Notes under the pieces: model-generated
Told to the model about the DNA's origin: nothing
Databases searched by the model: none
What the model saw: the letters and a program-made list of their open reading frames with translations, nothing else
Assembly: GCF_910592395.1 (NCBI RefSeq)
Contig: NC_088309.1
Span: 3,164,501-3,228,500, forward strand
DNA: 64,000 bases
From: Lineus longissimus
Taxonomy: Eukaryota; Nemertea; Pilidiophora; Heteronemertea; Lineidae
Direction of reading: 5' to 3'
Shown here: one piece after another, positions 25,123 to 38,300 of the stretch
Position numbering within the stretch: position 1 is the first letter of the stretch
Layout of the letters: each line of letters opens with the position of its first letter
Made by a program: the position numbers and the translations under genes

Positions 25123-27617
25123 ATGTCGGTAAGTTGAGGCGATATAGTACCGACAAATCAGCTAATATCAACAATAAATATTGGCCATCTAGAACAACTA
25201 AACCCATGAATTGATACCAAAACAGTTCAGATTCAATTCAATGGCAATTTATCAAATTTAAATTGACTCATATTGGCCAAAAAGTGTCATGAAGTACCAA
25301 CGACTATCCTTCAAAACTTCGCGTACATTACTCAGATTTTGCCATACACAGTGCATGGCAGTGTACATCCATTCATGGACATGGCATTGCCTCTTTGCCT
25401 CGGATCCTAAACTAATTGCACAACCAGCTGGAAATCGGGATCAGCACAATATGGTATATGACTATGGAGACGTGGAACGGGGCAGTGCACTCCGTCTTTG
25501 GTCGTGTGACCCGTCCACTCCAGTCCAGGTGCATGATACTGCATCGTTCTTGAGTCTGCTGACAACTGACCAGACCTGTCCTGGAGGCTGTAGCCTACTG
25601 CCAGCTGCCTAGGCCTTTGTAGCTGTGCGATCCTGATCAATACTACAATCAAGATGTACAGACCGGGGGAGCTGGCTGTACGTACCCATAAGTCTTTGCG
25701 GTAGTCTCGCGCGTACCGGATATAACCCATCAAGCTTTTCTCCTTCAGAGAAATACTGCGTTGCGCTCAAGTGCCTTATAAGGCTGTGAACAAAATTAAC
25801 GTTCGACCAATGAGAAAGCCACATTACCCTGCATACGAGGTTGGACGCGTGATCACTAAATGACAAGTAAAAATAGAATCAGACCACATGTTTCTATATG
25901 TCAGAATGCTGCCGTTTGCGCTGTAGTACACGTGTGTTGTCCAAATTTTCGATTTCAAGCAAGTTTAAGGCCAACCTCGTGTCCACCAGACTAATGCATA
26001 ATTGGCAGTTGAGCGCAACGCAGTATTTCTCTGAAGGAGAAAAGCTTGATAGGTTATATCCGGTACGCGCGAGACTACCGCAAAGACTTATGGGTACGTA
26101 CAGCCAGCTCCCCCGGTCTGTACATCTTGATTGTCGTATAACATAGCCTTGTTGTAAACTGAAAGTGAAAGTTACTTCATGACACCATTTGCTCATTGTC
26201 ATTGACCTGTTCCCTTTCTTGTCTATTTCAGACTGAAGCTGAAATCGCTGAGAAGAAGAAGAGGCGTACCTTCAGGAAGTACACCTACAGGGGTGTCGAT
26301 CTTGATCAGCTTCTTGACATGTCCAGGTGCGAAATTATACTTCACCAACTCTGTACCCATGGATAGGTTTGACGAAGATGAACCAGAGCCCAAACAAAAA
26401 AAGTGCCCACACTCAGACTCAAGCCTTTGTGACCCTTTCTTCTGGGGGGGGAAAGGCAAGACTAACGAACTTTGTCAAGCTCACCAATACTTGACTTGCC
26501 AAACTCAGCTCGACGCCGAACTGCAGCAGCGCCACTCGCGGACAAAGATAAAACAACTCGACATTTTTTTCACCGGTTTTCTCGCTGCGCATGCGTACCA
26601 GCGTCATCTTTTGTTGATTTCCGCTGGTACGCATGCGCAGCGAGAAACCGGTGAAAAAAATGTCGAGTTGTTCTATCTTTGTCCGCGAGTGGCGCTGCAG
26701 TTCGGCGTCGAGCTGAGTTTGGCAAGTCAAGTATTGCCTTTACCACACTGGTTAGAAATCTGTTCTCCGCTAAAATGGTGCATGCATATCAGACCACTTC
26801 ACTCATCCATTTTAAAGTTTTCAACTCTGATAGCAATGCAGTCAGAGTCACAATGACAGCTTCGAAATCTTCATTTGATCAGCAAGTTTAGTGTTGCCAA
26901 GTTGCACATAGATATGATTTTGCATTTGGATTCATTATGAATTGTCGACTCTTTGTCTTTCTAATAATATTCACTGTCAATAGAATTGGGAATCTGTAGT
27001 TGAGATTGTTTGACATGCGACTTGTTATTCTTTCAGTGAGATGTTGATGGAGCTGTTTACCTGTCGCCCGAGGCGTCGGTTCAGTCGTGGCTTGAAGAGG
27101 AAGCCAATGGCCCTCATGAAGCGCCTGCGTAAAGCAAAGAAGGAAGCCGGCCCCCTAGAAAAGCCTGAGGTTGTAAAGACCCATTTGAGAGACATGATCA
27201 TCCTACCTGAAATGATTGGTAGCATTGTTGGTGTGTACAATGGAAAGACCTTCAACCAGGTTGAAATCAAGGTGAGCAGTTGTCTCTGAAGCCTGAACAG
27301 TTGACTATTCCTGACAATACAAATCCCATCTGTCTGGGTGAAATATAACATCATTATTCTGGCAATTTTAAACCCTAGCAGTCATAAATAGCCAACCATA
27401 TTCTGCTTTGTGCTGATGATATAATTGTCAAGCAGGCAATTGATGGTGTATAGCCTCAGTAATTTCCGTAGCTCTTTTCTCACTATCCAACTCTTCCTTT
27501 CAGCCCGAGATGATCGGACACTACCTTGGTGAATTCAGCATCACGTACAAGCCTGTGAAGCATGGTAGGCCCGGTATTGGTGCCACCCATTCATCAAGAT
27601 TTATCCCTCTCAAATAA
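25123..27617 (+). CDS. RPS15: 40S ribosomal protein S15 (uS19), 4 exons
   Basis: Exons 25123-25128, 26232-26326, 27037-27271 and 27504-27617 total 450 nt (149 residues plus stop), about the vertebrate length. The first coding exon is only ATG TCG, then a consensus gtaagt donor. The protein contains the conserved blocks [59 protein letters not shown] and the C-terminus [10 protein letters not shown]. It is a small-subunit head protein near the decoding site whose C-terminal tail approaches the P site. Introns 1 and 2 each contain a foldback element; both lie outside the splice sites, and the coding sequence is intact. Confidence 0.98.
25645..26134. mobile_element. Foldback element with 126-bp inverted repeats, in RPS15 intron 1
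   Basis: Left arm 25645-25770 and right arm 26009-26134 are inverted copies differing at about one position. Each starts at acaatcaagatgtacagacc and ends at ttgcgctcaa on its own strand. The 238-bp centre has no recognisable open frame. This is a MITE/foldback structure; target-site duplications were not clear. Confidence 0.85.
26485..26736. mobile_element. Near-perfect 252-bp palindromic foldback element, in RPS15 intron 2
   Basis: Arms 26485-26603 (119 nt) and 26622-26736 (115 nt) are inverted copies separated by an 18-nt loop. They differ only by a 3-nt duplication, one base indel and one substitution. The ends are caatacttgacttgcc and ggcaagtcaagtattg. Such high identity suggests a recent insertion. 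Its transcript would form a ~115-bp hairpin. Confidence 0.88.
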
Positions 27618-27643
27618 ACTGCTATTTATGTACAAAGAAAGAA

Positions 27644-27649
27644 AATAAA
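27644..27649 (+). terminator. Polyadenylation signal of RPS15
   Basis: AATAAA 27 bases after the stop codon, giving a very short 3'UTR, as is usual for ribosomal-protein mRNAs. Confidence 0.85.
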
Positions 27650-27664
27650 TTGAAAAAAAATGTA

Positions 27665-28541
27665 TTTGCTTCTCGGTTTTCTTTTCCTCTTGCAACACCT
27701 TTGCAAGATTACTTATTCTCATTATCAGAAGGGGGATACGTCCGGACGACTGATAGCTTGTATTTAGCTGTTAGTGTGCAATATGGAAGTGGCAGCATCT
27801 AGGGACAATCTCTATCACTTGACGATCTATCCAATCCCCATCTCGACCCACACACACACACGCACATGATGTGTCGCCATCAATAAGTGCCACTCCATGA
27901 GAAAATATTCAACTCGGCCCTTGTTCTTGGGAGTTGCTCCCTGAAAAGTCTCTGAGGTGGGATGCCAATATGATTCTCTCCACTTTCCACTTGGATGGGG
28001 GGTCTTGCCCCTGCACATTTGCCAGGTACAAGCAGGGAGGCGATCTGATGAGAAGGCCAGAATATACATGTAGCACACTAGACCCAGTACCTACATGGGA
28101 AGACAGGATCTTGGAACTCGTGGGATGGTCCTTGGTTGTGAGAAATGGTGGACAAAGCTGTTCACAAGAAGATTCAGTTGTATCAAACCCAGTGGTGTCC
28201 AGTCCGTCGTCTTGTCAAGAACATAGCCCACGCCTCGGAACGGTCGAGACTGCATGCATTTTCAGTTACATGTACATGTGTCCTCTGTTCTCGGACTGTC
28301 TTCCAAGACTGGACAATTATGAATGGTCGAGTTAACATCAGTCCAGGGACCATTTGTCACATCCCTTCTTCATCAGTTGGTGTGCTGTGGTCATCTTTAA
28401 TGCCGGGGGTATCTATTGTGGCCGGTAATCAGTGAATATGAGTTGCCATCTTGCAAGGGGACCCAGCCCAGTCTTTTAGAGGTCAGCGATAAAATTAAAA
28501 GTGAACAAGACTTTGTTAAACATTTGTATTATCATTATGAT
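27665..28541. other. Convergent intergenic spacer with a short CA repeat
   Basis: Lies between the 3' ends of RPS15 and RFC5. It contains (CA)n at about 27849-27866. A 133-codon open frame (27934-28335) matches nothing I know and has no splice or promoter context, so I leave it out. Confidence 0.5.
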
Positions 28542-28547
28542 TTTATT
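28542..28547 (-). terminator. Polyadenylation signal of RFC5 (minus strand)
   Basis: TTTATT on the plus strand, AATAAA on the minus strand, about 435 bp past the RFC5 stop codon. Confidence 0.55.
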
Positions 28548-28981
28548 CATTCATTGTTGCATAATAACCGATGACACCCAAGTTTGTAAGCAACAATAAT
28601 AGCACTTTTTTAATTGAGTGATACAAGGAAGGACTGCAAACTATTTCACAGGAGACATTTGTCCAGGATATTAACAGAAGACATCATGCCCGAAATAACA
28701 TCACCATCATCACAGCAATGTTTTCTGACAACACCAGTTCAACAATGCATGGCTTCAGATAGAATAAGGAATGCGTCATACCCTACCGGACCCTTCAATC
28801 TCCATGAACAGAACATACATTGAATATGGCAATGGCCATTTCTATCTGTCAAGACACAATGATTTTAATGACACAACCCACAAAGATGAGAGATGATCCT
28901 TCATCTTAAAGCACCTCGGCCCTAGGTTATGGCAGAGTTAAATAAGAGTCAAACCACACAACAGTTGGTCTGCTAGTGTCA

Positions 28982-31900
28982 TTAGTCCTTTTCAGCCTCT
29001 TGTAACGTCAGGTCCCTCGCCACTTGGAAAGCAGCCACTAATGAGCTCAGCTGAATTTTTTCATTTGTCCCCACTGCAAGACGATATCTGAAAAGAAAGA
29101 GAAGGAAGTTTGAATTATTTACCTCCATAAGTACATTAGATTCCTTTGAATAAAGCCTAATGCCTAAAACATGTATGATGTTTTAAACCTGAGAACATTG
29201 CTTCATAAACTTACTCAATATCAGCCATCTTTTCCAGCAGGAGGATACGCACATGATTTGGAAAGTCAACTAGAAAAAGAAAAATATGACATTTATCAAT
29301 GGAAAAGGTATTTGAAAGAAAATTGCCTTTAATATTGTACACTGGATGCAAGAGTATTTCTATAAACCCAAAGGTGTTCAGATGATCTGGAGATGGAAAG
29401 ACGTCAATGCCTCGGATGCTAATATAACTCACAACAGACTACCAGCTTGCGATCACATGATGTATAATACCCTGGTCTCCAATTATGCAGTGACGAAAGT
29501 TGTCCAGCGGTCTCCAACACACCATACACATGTACGTACTTACTTTTATGGACATAAACATGGATCTCAGATAAAATATCCTGTAAAGCATAACCCTTTG
29601 TTGTTTTTAAATTTAAGATATCTGAAGATCTGTCAAGGAAATTATCTCCATCACTGCTTAACATCCAATAATCCATGGTTCGATGACTTGCTCATTTTCA
29701 AAAATAGTTATCTGCATTTCTAGAAGTGACTCTTTCGAAGGAACTGCACAAGCAATTTGCATCCATATTTCAGAGTAAAGGATACTATTGTAAGCAGACG
29801 TAAAGTCCTCATTCAGCATCCAAGTTAAGATGTTTTCAATGTCCCGTCGCAATGGGTGACCGACACATAGGTAGACGTTTTCCTCATCCACCAAGTCATG
29901 GCCCATGGACGTACTCTGTAATAAATTGAAAGCGATACTGATAATTTTAAACAACATAGCAGTTAACCCTTTCTGCAAGAGATTTTGCCCAGTTTTGACA
30001 GCATTAGAAAATGGACCAGGATCATTCTCCCAAGTAATGATGGTACAGCTAGTTATATTGACTTCTTTAAACCCTCCAACCAACAAACCCAGGCCTAACT
30101 TGTACATCCTAAGAAACTGATCAGGTCAGGGTCCCTTTGGGATTGACGCGTTTGCCAGTCAAGAGGTGAAAGCCAAGATGATAAATTTGGGACCAATGAG
30201 CCAATAAACCATTGACCTTGTCTTCCTGACTCACCTGTAGGATATTCAATGACTTTCTCATATCACCATCTGCTAAAGTTACAACTGCCTTCAGACCATC
30301 AGGGGTAACATTTATACTGAAAACAGAGGATAGGCTTTAGTTTAAGAAAACAATTAGAACATTCTGCCCCAGTTAGAAAAGCATCACCTACCTCATTGCA
30401 TGTGCACAAAGTTTTTGGTAGTACTCATCAATTTGCTGATCACCATTCACTTTTGTAGAGAGTTAGTATGGGACATGATCTATTACAGCTGAAATGTTAG
30501 GAAATAGCATCTTCAGGATTCCAGATTTTAACTTTTCAATTCTATGAAGGGGTACCTTCTCCTTCTCAGAGACTTTTTAATTCTTATGCGCATTCAGATC
30601 CCCCCTCTGCTTGGAATCCTGGACACAAACTTATATGATAACTTACTTCTCTGCACTTATGACATGTTCAATCCTCGGTACCATCTGATCCGTGGAGAGT
30701 GGTCCAAATCTGAATCTAGTGCATCTGGACTGAATGGCGGGAATGATCTTCGAAAGGTAGTTACAGATCAGACAGAATCGAGTGTTCTCCGTGTATTTTT
30801 CAATGACCCTCCTGAGAGCATTCTGAGCATCCCGCGTCATAGCATCTGCTTCATCCAAGATGACCAATTTGAAACCGGATCTGAATATTGTCCTTGTACT
30901 TGCAAATCCAAGTACTGGTCCTCGTACTATACCAATACCACGGTCATCGGAGGCATTTAACTGTCAAAAAAAGATAATTTTGATGAGGCAATAGTGATAT
31001 GCAGCCAGCCTGGCATATGACTACTTTGTGACTTATGCAAATATCAACTGCTACACAGTCACCCATTCGGTACAGTGGCCTACAACCTGTTGCTGTTAGC
31101 AACATATTACCACAATGGACATTGTCAATGGAGACAGTTGTGATGTCATTCTCGGGCCGAGTGTCAGTCAAGATCTACTTTTTACCTCAAGTGTCATAGA
31201 TCCAAACTCCTTTGGAGAATAAATCTGCTTGGCTACGGCTAGGATTGTACTTGTCTTGCCAGTTCCCGGTGGGCCATAGAACAGCAGGTGAGGTAGACGA
31301 TCTTCCTTCAAAAATCGACTGACTGAAAGAGACAAAAAATATCTCAATTTTTTCTTTGAAATTAATTTATCAATTTTCTACCACTCTTCTTGCTGGCCTT
31401 AGCTACTTTAAGTGAGGAAGGAACCGAACGAATATTTGTTTTTTAGTTCAGTTTCTGTGGAGTGGCAGGACTTACTTGTGTTGATGATATCCGTGTGAGA
31501 TATCAACTCATCCAGTTGATTTGGTCGATATTTCTCAACCCTGAAATTAAAAAGACCTTATTTATTTCACAGCAAGCTCTTTCGAACATAGACAAGAGGG
31601 TCTACTTGGGGACGAATAATTGGACATAGTACCTCTCATACCATTCGCCATTGCCATATTGACAAATCAGTCTGCGTTACTCACTCACACACATGATATG
31701 ATTGCGAAGAGGACGTGCACTGGCAAGAAGAGCACTTCACTAGTACAATGACTTCATCAATGGCGAATTTGCACTAAAATTTGTGTCGACTCTCTTGGAA
31801 TTGAGTCTGAAGTACAGTCTATCAAAACTGTAGGTTATCGATTAAAGGACTCTGATTCAGGGAGGGATTAAATTTACTGTTACACTGCACCACCACCAAG

Positions 31901-32096
31901 TCCAGACTGGACTTCATCAATATTCTGTTGCAACAGAAGAAGACAGTTATATTTTACCGAAAATTAAGTAACACAGCAGTAGTTCAAGTTTTAATGAAGT
32001 TTTCTATCACATGCTTTTAAAAATCGAATAATTGAAAAGCGGTGTATTATCTGATTTATACCATGGTAAATTCACTTGTTTTGCTTTCTCAGCCAT
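28982..32096 (-). CDS. RFC5: Replication factor C subunit 5 (clamp-loader AAA+ ATPase), 9 exons
   Basis: Exons in transcript order: 32096-32062, 31540-31476, 31322-31186, 30960-30647, 30316-30235, 29915-29786, 29621-29544, 29269-29215, 29087-28982. The sum is 1002 nt, 333 residues, close to vertebrate RFC5 at 340. Motifs: NLPWVEKYRP at the N-terminus, Walker A GPPGTGKT, Walker [10 protein letters not shown], sensor 1 in [10 protein letters not shown], the SRC motif SRCTRFRF and sensor 2 GDMRKSLN. The C-terminal collar domain includes [16 protein letters not shown] loads the PCNA sliding clamp onto primed DNA; RFC5 is also shared with RAD17- and CTF18-type loaders. I start at the ATG giving [12 protein letters not shown] because it matches the family; the frame stays open upstream to 32255. 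One intron (29785-29622) has U12-type sites. Confidence 0.96.
29622..29785 (-). other. Candidate U12-type (minor spliceosome) intron in RFC5
   Basis: The intron begins GTATCCTTT, the consensus U12-type 5' splice site. It has a branch-point-like TTCCTTGAC whose A lies 11-12 nt before the terminal AG. It is 164 nt long and in phase 1 between residues N and N of AYNNILNLK. All other introns in this gene have ordinary U2-type donors. Confidence 0.82.
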
Positions 32097-32365
32097 TTTG
32101 CAAATTTCGCGGGAGTTTATATTCTCGGATCTAGGCTGATATAAATTCTTGTGCGTACATCGTAGTGTTCGAAATATTTCCTCAATAGCTGGAACCGAGG
32201 TAAAGGTGCTTCTCGCCAAGTTCTCGCGACGAATCCCGAATTGTTTGACTTTCAATATGGCTACTCTTTACAGAGGAAGATGAGTAATGTGTGTCAAAAT
32301 ATTCGGCATTTGCATCTCTCCGTGAGGAAAATGAAACTCAAAAGACTATTGATTAGTAGGAACAT
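32097..32365. promoter_or_regulatory. Shared RFC5/KSR bidirectional promoter with an E2F-like site
   Basis: The two start codons are 269 bp apart and face away from each other, so both transcripts must begin in or near this spacer unless they have distant leaders. TTTCGCGG at 32105-32112 fits the E2F consensus TTTSGCGS, as expected for a DNA-replication gene. Further CG-rich words (ctcgcgacg) occur near 32225. No TATA box is evident. Confidence 0.65.
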
Positions 32366-35300
32366 ATGTTGGTGAACCCTCACAAACCAAAGATGTCGGT
32401 TAAAAAGGACGTAAACCAGGGTCAACAGGCCCTTGATTGTTGCACCACGGCTCAAACTATGATAGATTTCACTGCCAAGAAAATGAAAGGTCTCCGAACG
32501 ATATGTTCGACAGTGGAAGAAATCACACAGACGGAAATTAGGGAGACTGAGGTGTGTCTGCTTCTCTAGAGATGATCTTATTATGTAACCGATACTGTGC
32601 TTGTTGTGTAGGCCACTAAATCTAGGGTCATTTGGGGGTTAAAAAGTAAAAAACTTTGGTTAGCTAGCCCAGTTAGTAGTTGCTTGCTGTTCCACTCCTG
32701 TGTTGGGGTGTCACTACTCACTCTGGTACCGGTGCACTTACTATCGCTGTTTTTTTAATTGGAATAAACGTCTTGATGTGAATGGGGATCATCCGTGAGA
32801 CGGGGCAATATTACCGTACGGTACGTATGTAGGCCTATCATCTAACGTCGGTGAATATGCCAGTTTAGGCCATAGGCAGGGGGCCTACCCTCAATGTTGA
32901 TAAGCATTTGTCTCTAAGTAAACATTCAATCTATTGTACAATGCTTGATATGAACTTGAGGTCTCACATGGCCTAGGCCTACAGACATGAGGTACCCTTA
33001 AAAGGAATCTCGTGTACAGGCAGGAAGTAAAAGACTACCAGGTCAATTAGCAATGTTGAATTTCAATGAATGTACATTATTTCAGTTCCAACAGAAGTAT
33101 TTATTGGTGAACGAGGGTATACCCTTGTGGTCGGTTTCTAATGAAACAACTACTTTTCATAGAAATTAATACCCATAAGATACTCGGGGAAAAAATTCCA
33201 TTTTCAAAAAGTGTTACTCCTATGAAAATGATAATTACTCAGACATTTTAAGCCACAATTAGATTCCTGAATATCTTTTATTCTAGCTCAAAGGTTCACT
33301 GCTTCTTACAAAAAGTATAGAAACCCCCTACTACTGACCCTTGATTTAGTGGCCTGTGTTTACATTAGTCCTCATTTGCAATTGTTTTATCCAGTGGCAT
33401 GTGTTTTCCCGTCAATTTATGACTCATGAGTTTCAGATTGTTTTTGTATCATTTTATTGTCACTATTTTTTGCCTTTGATTTATTTGTCATTATCATAAC
33501 TCTGCTCTAGTTTAGGCCTGTTTTTTAAACAATGACTCAGACTGGAGCAGAATATGGCCAGGCCAGCTATCAAGGCTTTGAATTTATGAATTTTATGTAA
33601 AATGTCTCTATAAGGCATTGTAAGACCACTGAGTGCGATTGAAAGAAGGCACGCATCAAGGCTTTGTCATGTCATACGCCGCTGCACCCAGACCAAACCT
33701 ACTATGGCTACATGTACAAAAGCTGCATGTGAGATTTCCAATTAGAAAATGGTAAGCCAAAATGTCAGAGCTTCATGTCATGTTCAGAGGATATGAGACA
33801 TAAAATGATCATTCAAGAATTGGCTTTGGTGATGAAGTTGTGAACCCAATTCCTTGTGTCATTTCTTCTTTTTGCGAGTATAAGACTTGTTTCAGGGGTT
33901 GATACACTGTTATGGAAGTGCTGATGAAGGTATGAAGTGACAGAAAAAAGGGTAGACTCTATCTTTTTGTGACAGATCATCCTAAAACGTGTCATTGTTT
34001 TCATATTCTCAGAAATACACAAAGAACACAAAGTAGCCGTCCTAAGTTTTGAAACAAGGTTATATTATCTGCTTCCTTTGGTATGAATGGCATCCATCTT
34101 GTCAAATAGAAGCAGATCAGCAAACAATCAAACATGAGAACGAGCTACAACACTGAGCTGGTTTATTTTAGATCTGCACAGACTCGTATTTGTCATCTGA
34201 GTTATCTTCAGTTATTGCCTGGATTACATGTACAACAATGCATCTGATGTTGAACATTTAAAAAATACGGCATTGCCGTTAAGCTCTGCTCTGTATTGAT
34301 CGACGCAGCAAAGTATCATTTCAGATATAAAACATATAAATCTCGAGTGCGATTTTTGCGTAATGCCAGATGAAAATGAAAATGGGATTGATTCGTACAT
34401 TTCGTCATTCGTATTTGATATATCTCTGTCTGTGTGCTCTATCTTGTTTGAATACTTTGCTTCGGTGCACGTCTTGTCGAGAATCAAAAATAGATTTCAC
34501 CGTTCAGATACATAACAAAAGGGAATGACTCTTATGTTTTTTCATTGTTTTCCAAAGATAGCCCCACTCTATTTTGTATCTGATATGACTCATCATGTAT
34601 TTTGAGTCTGACATGTACATTGAAGGCTGTGGTCAGCATCTGTGCCATGACATTCACATTTCACATTTCATGACTTGCACTTATTGACTGTGCTGCATGT
34701 TATATGTTTCGCAAACCTGTAAACTTCATGCTTTTAAGTATGATATTCTCTCTTTTATTCAGAGTTATTTTTTACCATAAATATCAGCAATTACGACCAG
34801 CATGTTGTGTTGTTTCCGTGTCAGTGTAAAATACTGTTCCTTGTTTTTGAATGATGGACTGTGTCACAGCACAATGCATTATCGAACAACCTTAAAAATA
34901 TCAAATATATGTTAAAATGTGTTAAGTTGTCAAGCCTTGCACGATCTAGTGTTGCAATCTTTTGATTGATTCAGCACCTATACAGCCCGAGGGGCATTGG
35001 ATCGACTAATTGCTATGTCTGTCTCTTCTGCTGTTTTGCCTGGAGCCCCTTTGATGTCCGGTGAGAAGTGAGTCCTGCATTGTAGTTCCATCTAAGCTCA
35101 CGTTCTACATGAAACATGGCATACTTGAAGAATGCAATTGATAATTCCTTTGATAGAAAAAGCCTCTGTCAATGTCTGTGTTATTGACAACACGGACAAG
35201 ATATATTGGGTTGATTTTTGTTTGCTTCAATGTGCTCCTGCTGGAGTTGATGAGTTCTTTGAAGATGGGAGCAGTTGAAATGTGAAGGAAGATAAGGAAT

Positions 35301-38300
35301 ACATTTCTTGCCCAGCTTTCCATTTTGTTGATATTTTGAGCATTGCTTCATCGAGAATCAAAGATTGCAAATGTCTTTGCGAATGCAGATGAAAACAGAA
35401 CATGTCCTTTGGTGTTTGCTGTGTACTGAACTGTTGTGTAGTAGTAAACTACACAACAGAACATTAAATTAAAAAGTTACAAGTGTAAACTGTTTTATCA
35501 AACGCAATTTTGAGTGTTAGAATTTATGTAATTGTTACACAGTCAATAAACAAACGTCTACACAGTCTAGAAATAGAATAGAATTATCTTTCATTTTCAG
35601 TAGGTTGGACCACAAAGTGAGATATGAGGAAAAGAAGGGCATCACGCTTCAAAATTGTCCCCTTCATTTACATGTACTGGAATGGGTTTGAACTGACATT
35701 TTGATTTTCAGAATTTTTGAGAAGAGTCTGCTGGTAGACAAGTTTGTCTGCCAAAACAATTGGCAAATGTATGTCGTATTTCATGATGACTTGTTCTCTT
35801 CTTTTCAGGGCAAACTGATCAGTCTCTTCAGCCAACAGCTGGTGGCCAAGTCCAAGGTCCACCCTGACAACATGCCACCAGTACTGCAGGAGTACCCAAG
35901 AGTGCAACTCTTCTTAAACATATTAGGCATAAATAAAGATGTCATAGCGGTGAGTTGATATTTATTTTCAAACATATTTAAACTGTATTTTTAAATGCTA
36001 TCTGTTGAATCTTGACTTTAAAACATTCTTTTGTCTATTTTCCAGATGGTAGCATTAAAGCAGATATCCTTGGAGTCTTTACTTGAGAAAACAGAGGAGG
36101 AGGTTGAAATATTGCTGAAACGCCTTGGTGCTGATGATGATCAAGTCTGCAGACTAAATACTGCTTTACAAAAACTGAAAATATGCACAGAACACCAGTT
36201 ACAAGGAGAAAAAAGTGATGAGCTGAATGTAGAACTGCATTGGTCTTCTTATCATCCGAGTAGATCAGTTTCAGGGAGTCCATTTGGTGGCAGCTCACCA
36301 AAGTTACAAAGACCATCCACTTCATCCTTACCGCCTGATGCATTTTTTGGGACTTCCAGCATTATGCACGATGACTCACCGCCTACACCGCCTGCAAGTG
36401 TGCCGTCATCGCCGGGACCTCATGCAGCAAATCGTAGTCGGAATCTTACACCGCCACCCACGCCAACGTTGGTCAAACCAAAAAAGGCACCGGCCACACC
36501 CCCACCTAAAAACAAGATCCGTTTATATCCGGATGGATTTCCTCTCACCAAAAGTAAATCTCACGAGTCTCAGTTATTCAGTCGGATTACAGATCCAGAT
36601 GGGATAAAGTAAGTATACGAAAATAGTCGATGCCAAATGCAATCTTACAATTTAATTTCTTAACGTTTGGCGGTGGTGTTACCATTATAGCTACAAAGAA
36701 CCTTTTCTGCCTATCTTTTTACTCTCCTTTATTGGTAAACTTAGGTTGGTGAAGGTAATAATAATTTGACATTCTTCTTTTTTGTCAAATCGGATGAATA
36801 TTCGGTCTCTGATTACACATCCTTCTTGATATCGTATCATTTGCGGCACTCTTTCATCCTCTTTGTTATGATAGTATTTTGGCACCAGTACCTAAGTTCT
36901 AAACTTAAGATCCACATATTTACATTCTACACTTTCTAAACCGTATTTCTTTCTTGATGAATATGTAAATATTGTGTAAGTGGTCTGTGTTCGTCGAACA
37001 TTCATTTGACCATCTTGTCGATCATCCTGAGAAGTTTGCTTTAATGTTGGTGCTGCTGCATGATATTCAGCATTGCACACACATACATCACACAACTCGA
37101 TCCATTTGTAAATAACACAAACATCTACTTCATCATAGATTAATTCCAAATGCAGGGAAGTTTGTGCACATCTTGTTTAGTGAACTACATGTACATGTAG
37201 AGGGCTGGTAAAGAATGGACATCTGACAGTAAGGGTTTGGTTGTCTCACCAAATACAACAAGCGTAACTTGACTGGAAGTTACAACTCTTTTCTTGTGGA
37301 TAGTTACAGTTGTGGATAGCGGACACAGCCTCACCGCTTGCTCAAGGCTTTCCTGATGAACCAGATGTGCGCATGTTCCTTTCAGCACCAGTTTGGATGT
37401 CTATCTATGAAGTGTATTATCCTAATCTCTTGCATGCCACATGGCTGATATTGTCCTACACCATTTGTGACCACTTGGGTCTTCATTTTGTCACCTTAAC
37501 CCATATTAAGCATGCAGACCTCCTAACTTTAATAGGTGGAAAGGTGAAGACGGCCATCGACGATTGACCCTGACTCCCCCCATTGTACAGAGAAGAGTAA
37601 CACGTGCAATAGGCAGTGTTTATGGTGTCAAGTAAGCCCCAATGTTCTTTTCATGCACGCCTGATACAGTTGCTTGTTTTTCCCTTTTGCCCCTCAGAAC
37701 TTTTTGCCATTTCACTGCAATAAGCCTAGGTCATGTCACTGCCTAGTATTCTGATACTAATTATACATGTACAGAGCATTACCTTTTCTGATAGTGTCGA
37801 TTGTCAGTTTGGAGTAAGTATTTTCATTGAAGCTGTGAAACATTTTGCAGTCTTCCTGTCAGTTATCGTCAATCATCATACCACAAACAATAAGTCCAAC
37901 ATCCACATCACACTGACACCTCACAGTACGTGAAGACACTTTCTCCTTTGCCAAGACAAATCAACTGCCCCCTTTGTCTGCTTTGCCTCTTCTAGTTATA
38001 GATTGCTTAACGTCTGCTGTCTGTATAGAAACATTCATCTGTTTTGTGTTCAGTTATGTGTGCCAAAATGCAAAGCAATCCAGCACTCGGAAAGGTGAAC
38101 CTGTCACCAAAATCTTTTGTCGCAGCAACTGATGCCAGAAACGAATGGTTCAGTTTTTCTGGTGCTGATGTTGTTGCATTTCTTGCCCTAACAAAGCCAG
38201 TTGCTTTTCAGTCCTACCAAGTTTCCTATTCAGCCAATATAGTTTTGTGATATATTTGTGCATCGCATGCCGTGAATGGTGTACCATCATCTTGTACAAC

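Noticed and set aside
27272-27503. Box C/D snoRNA in RPS15 intron 3
   Set aside because: A C-box-like tgatga is present near 27413, but there is no D box (ctga) at suitable distance and no terminal stem.
30390-30470. Extra RFC5 exon with a donor-like end ([18 protein letters not shown])
   Set aside because: Joining exon 30960-30647 directly to 30316-30235 keeps phase and aligns with the family without a gap. Inserting this stretch breaks the frame.
32097-32255. N-terminal extension of RFC5 from an upstream ATG
   Set aside because: The frame is open, but the family starts at or near [12 protein letters not shown]. The extension shows no similarity and overlaps the likely promoter or leader.
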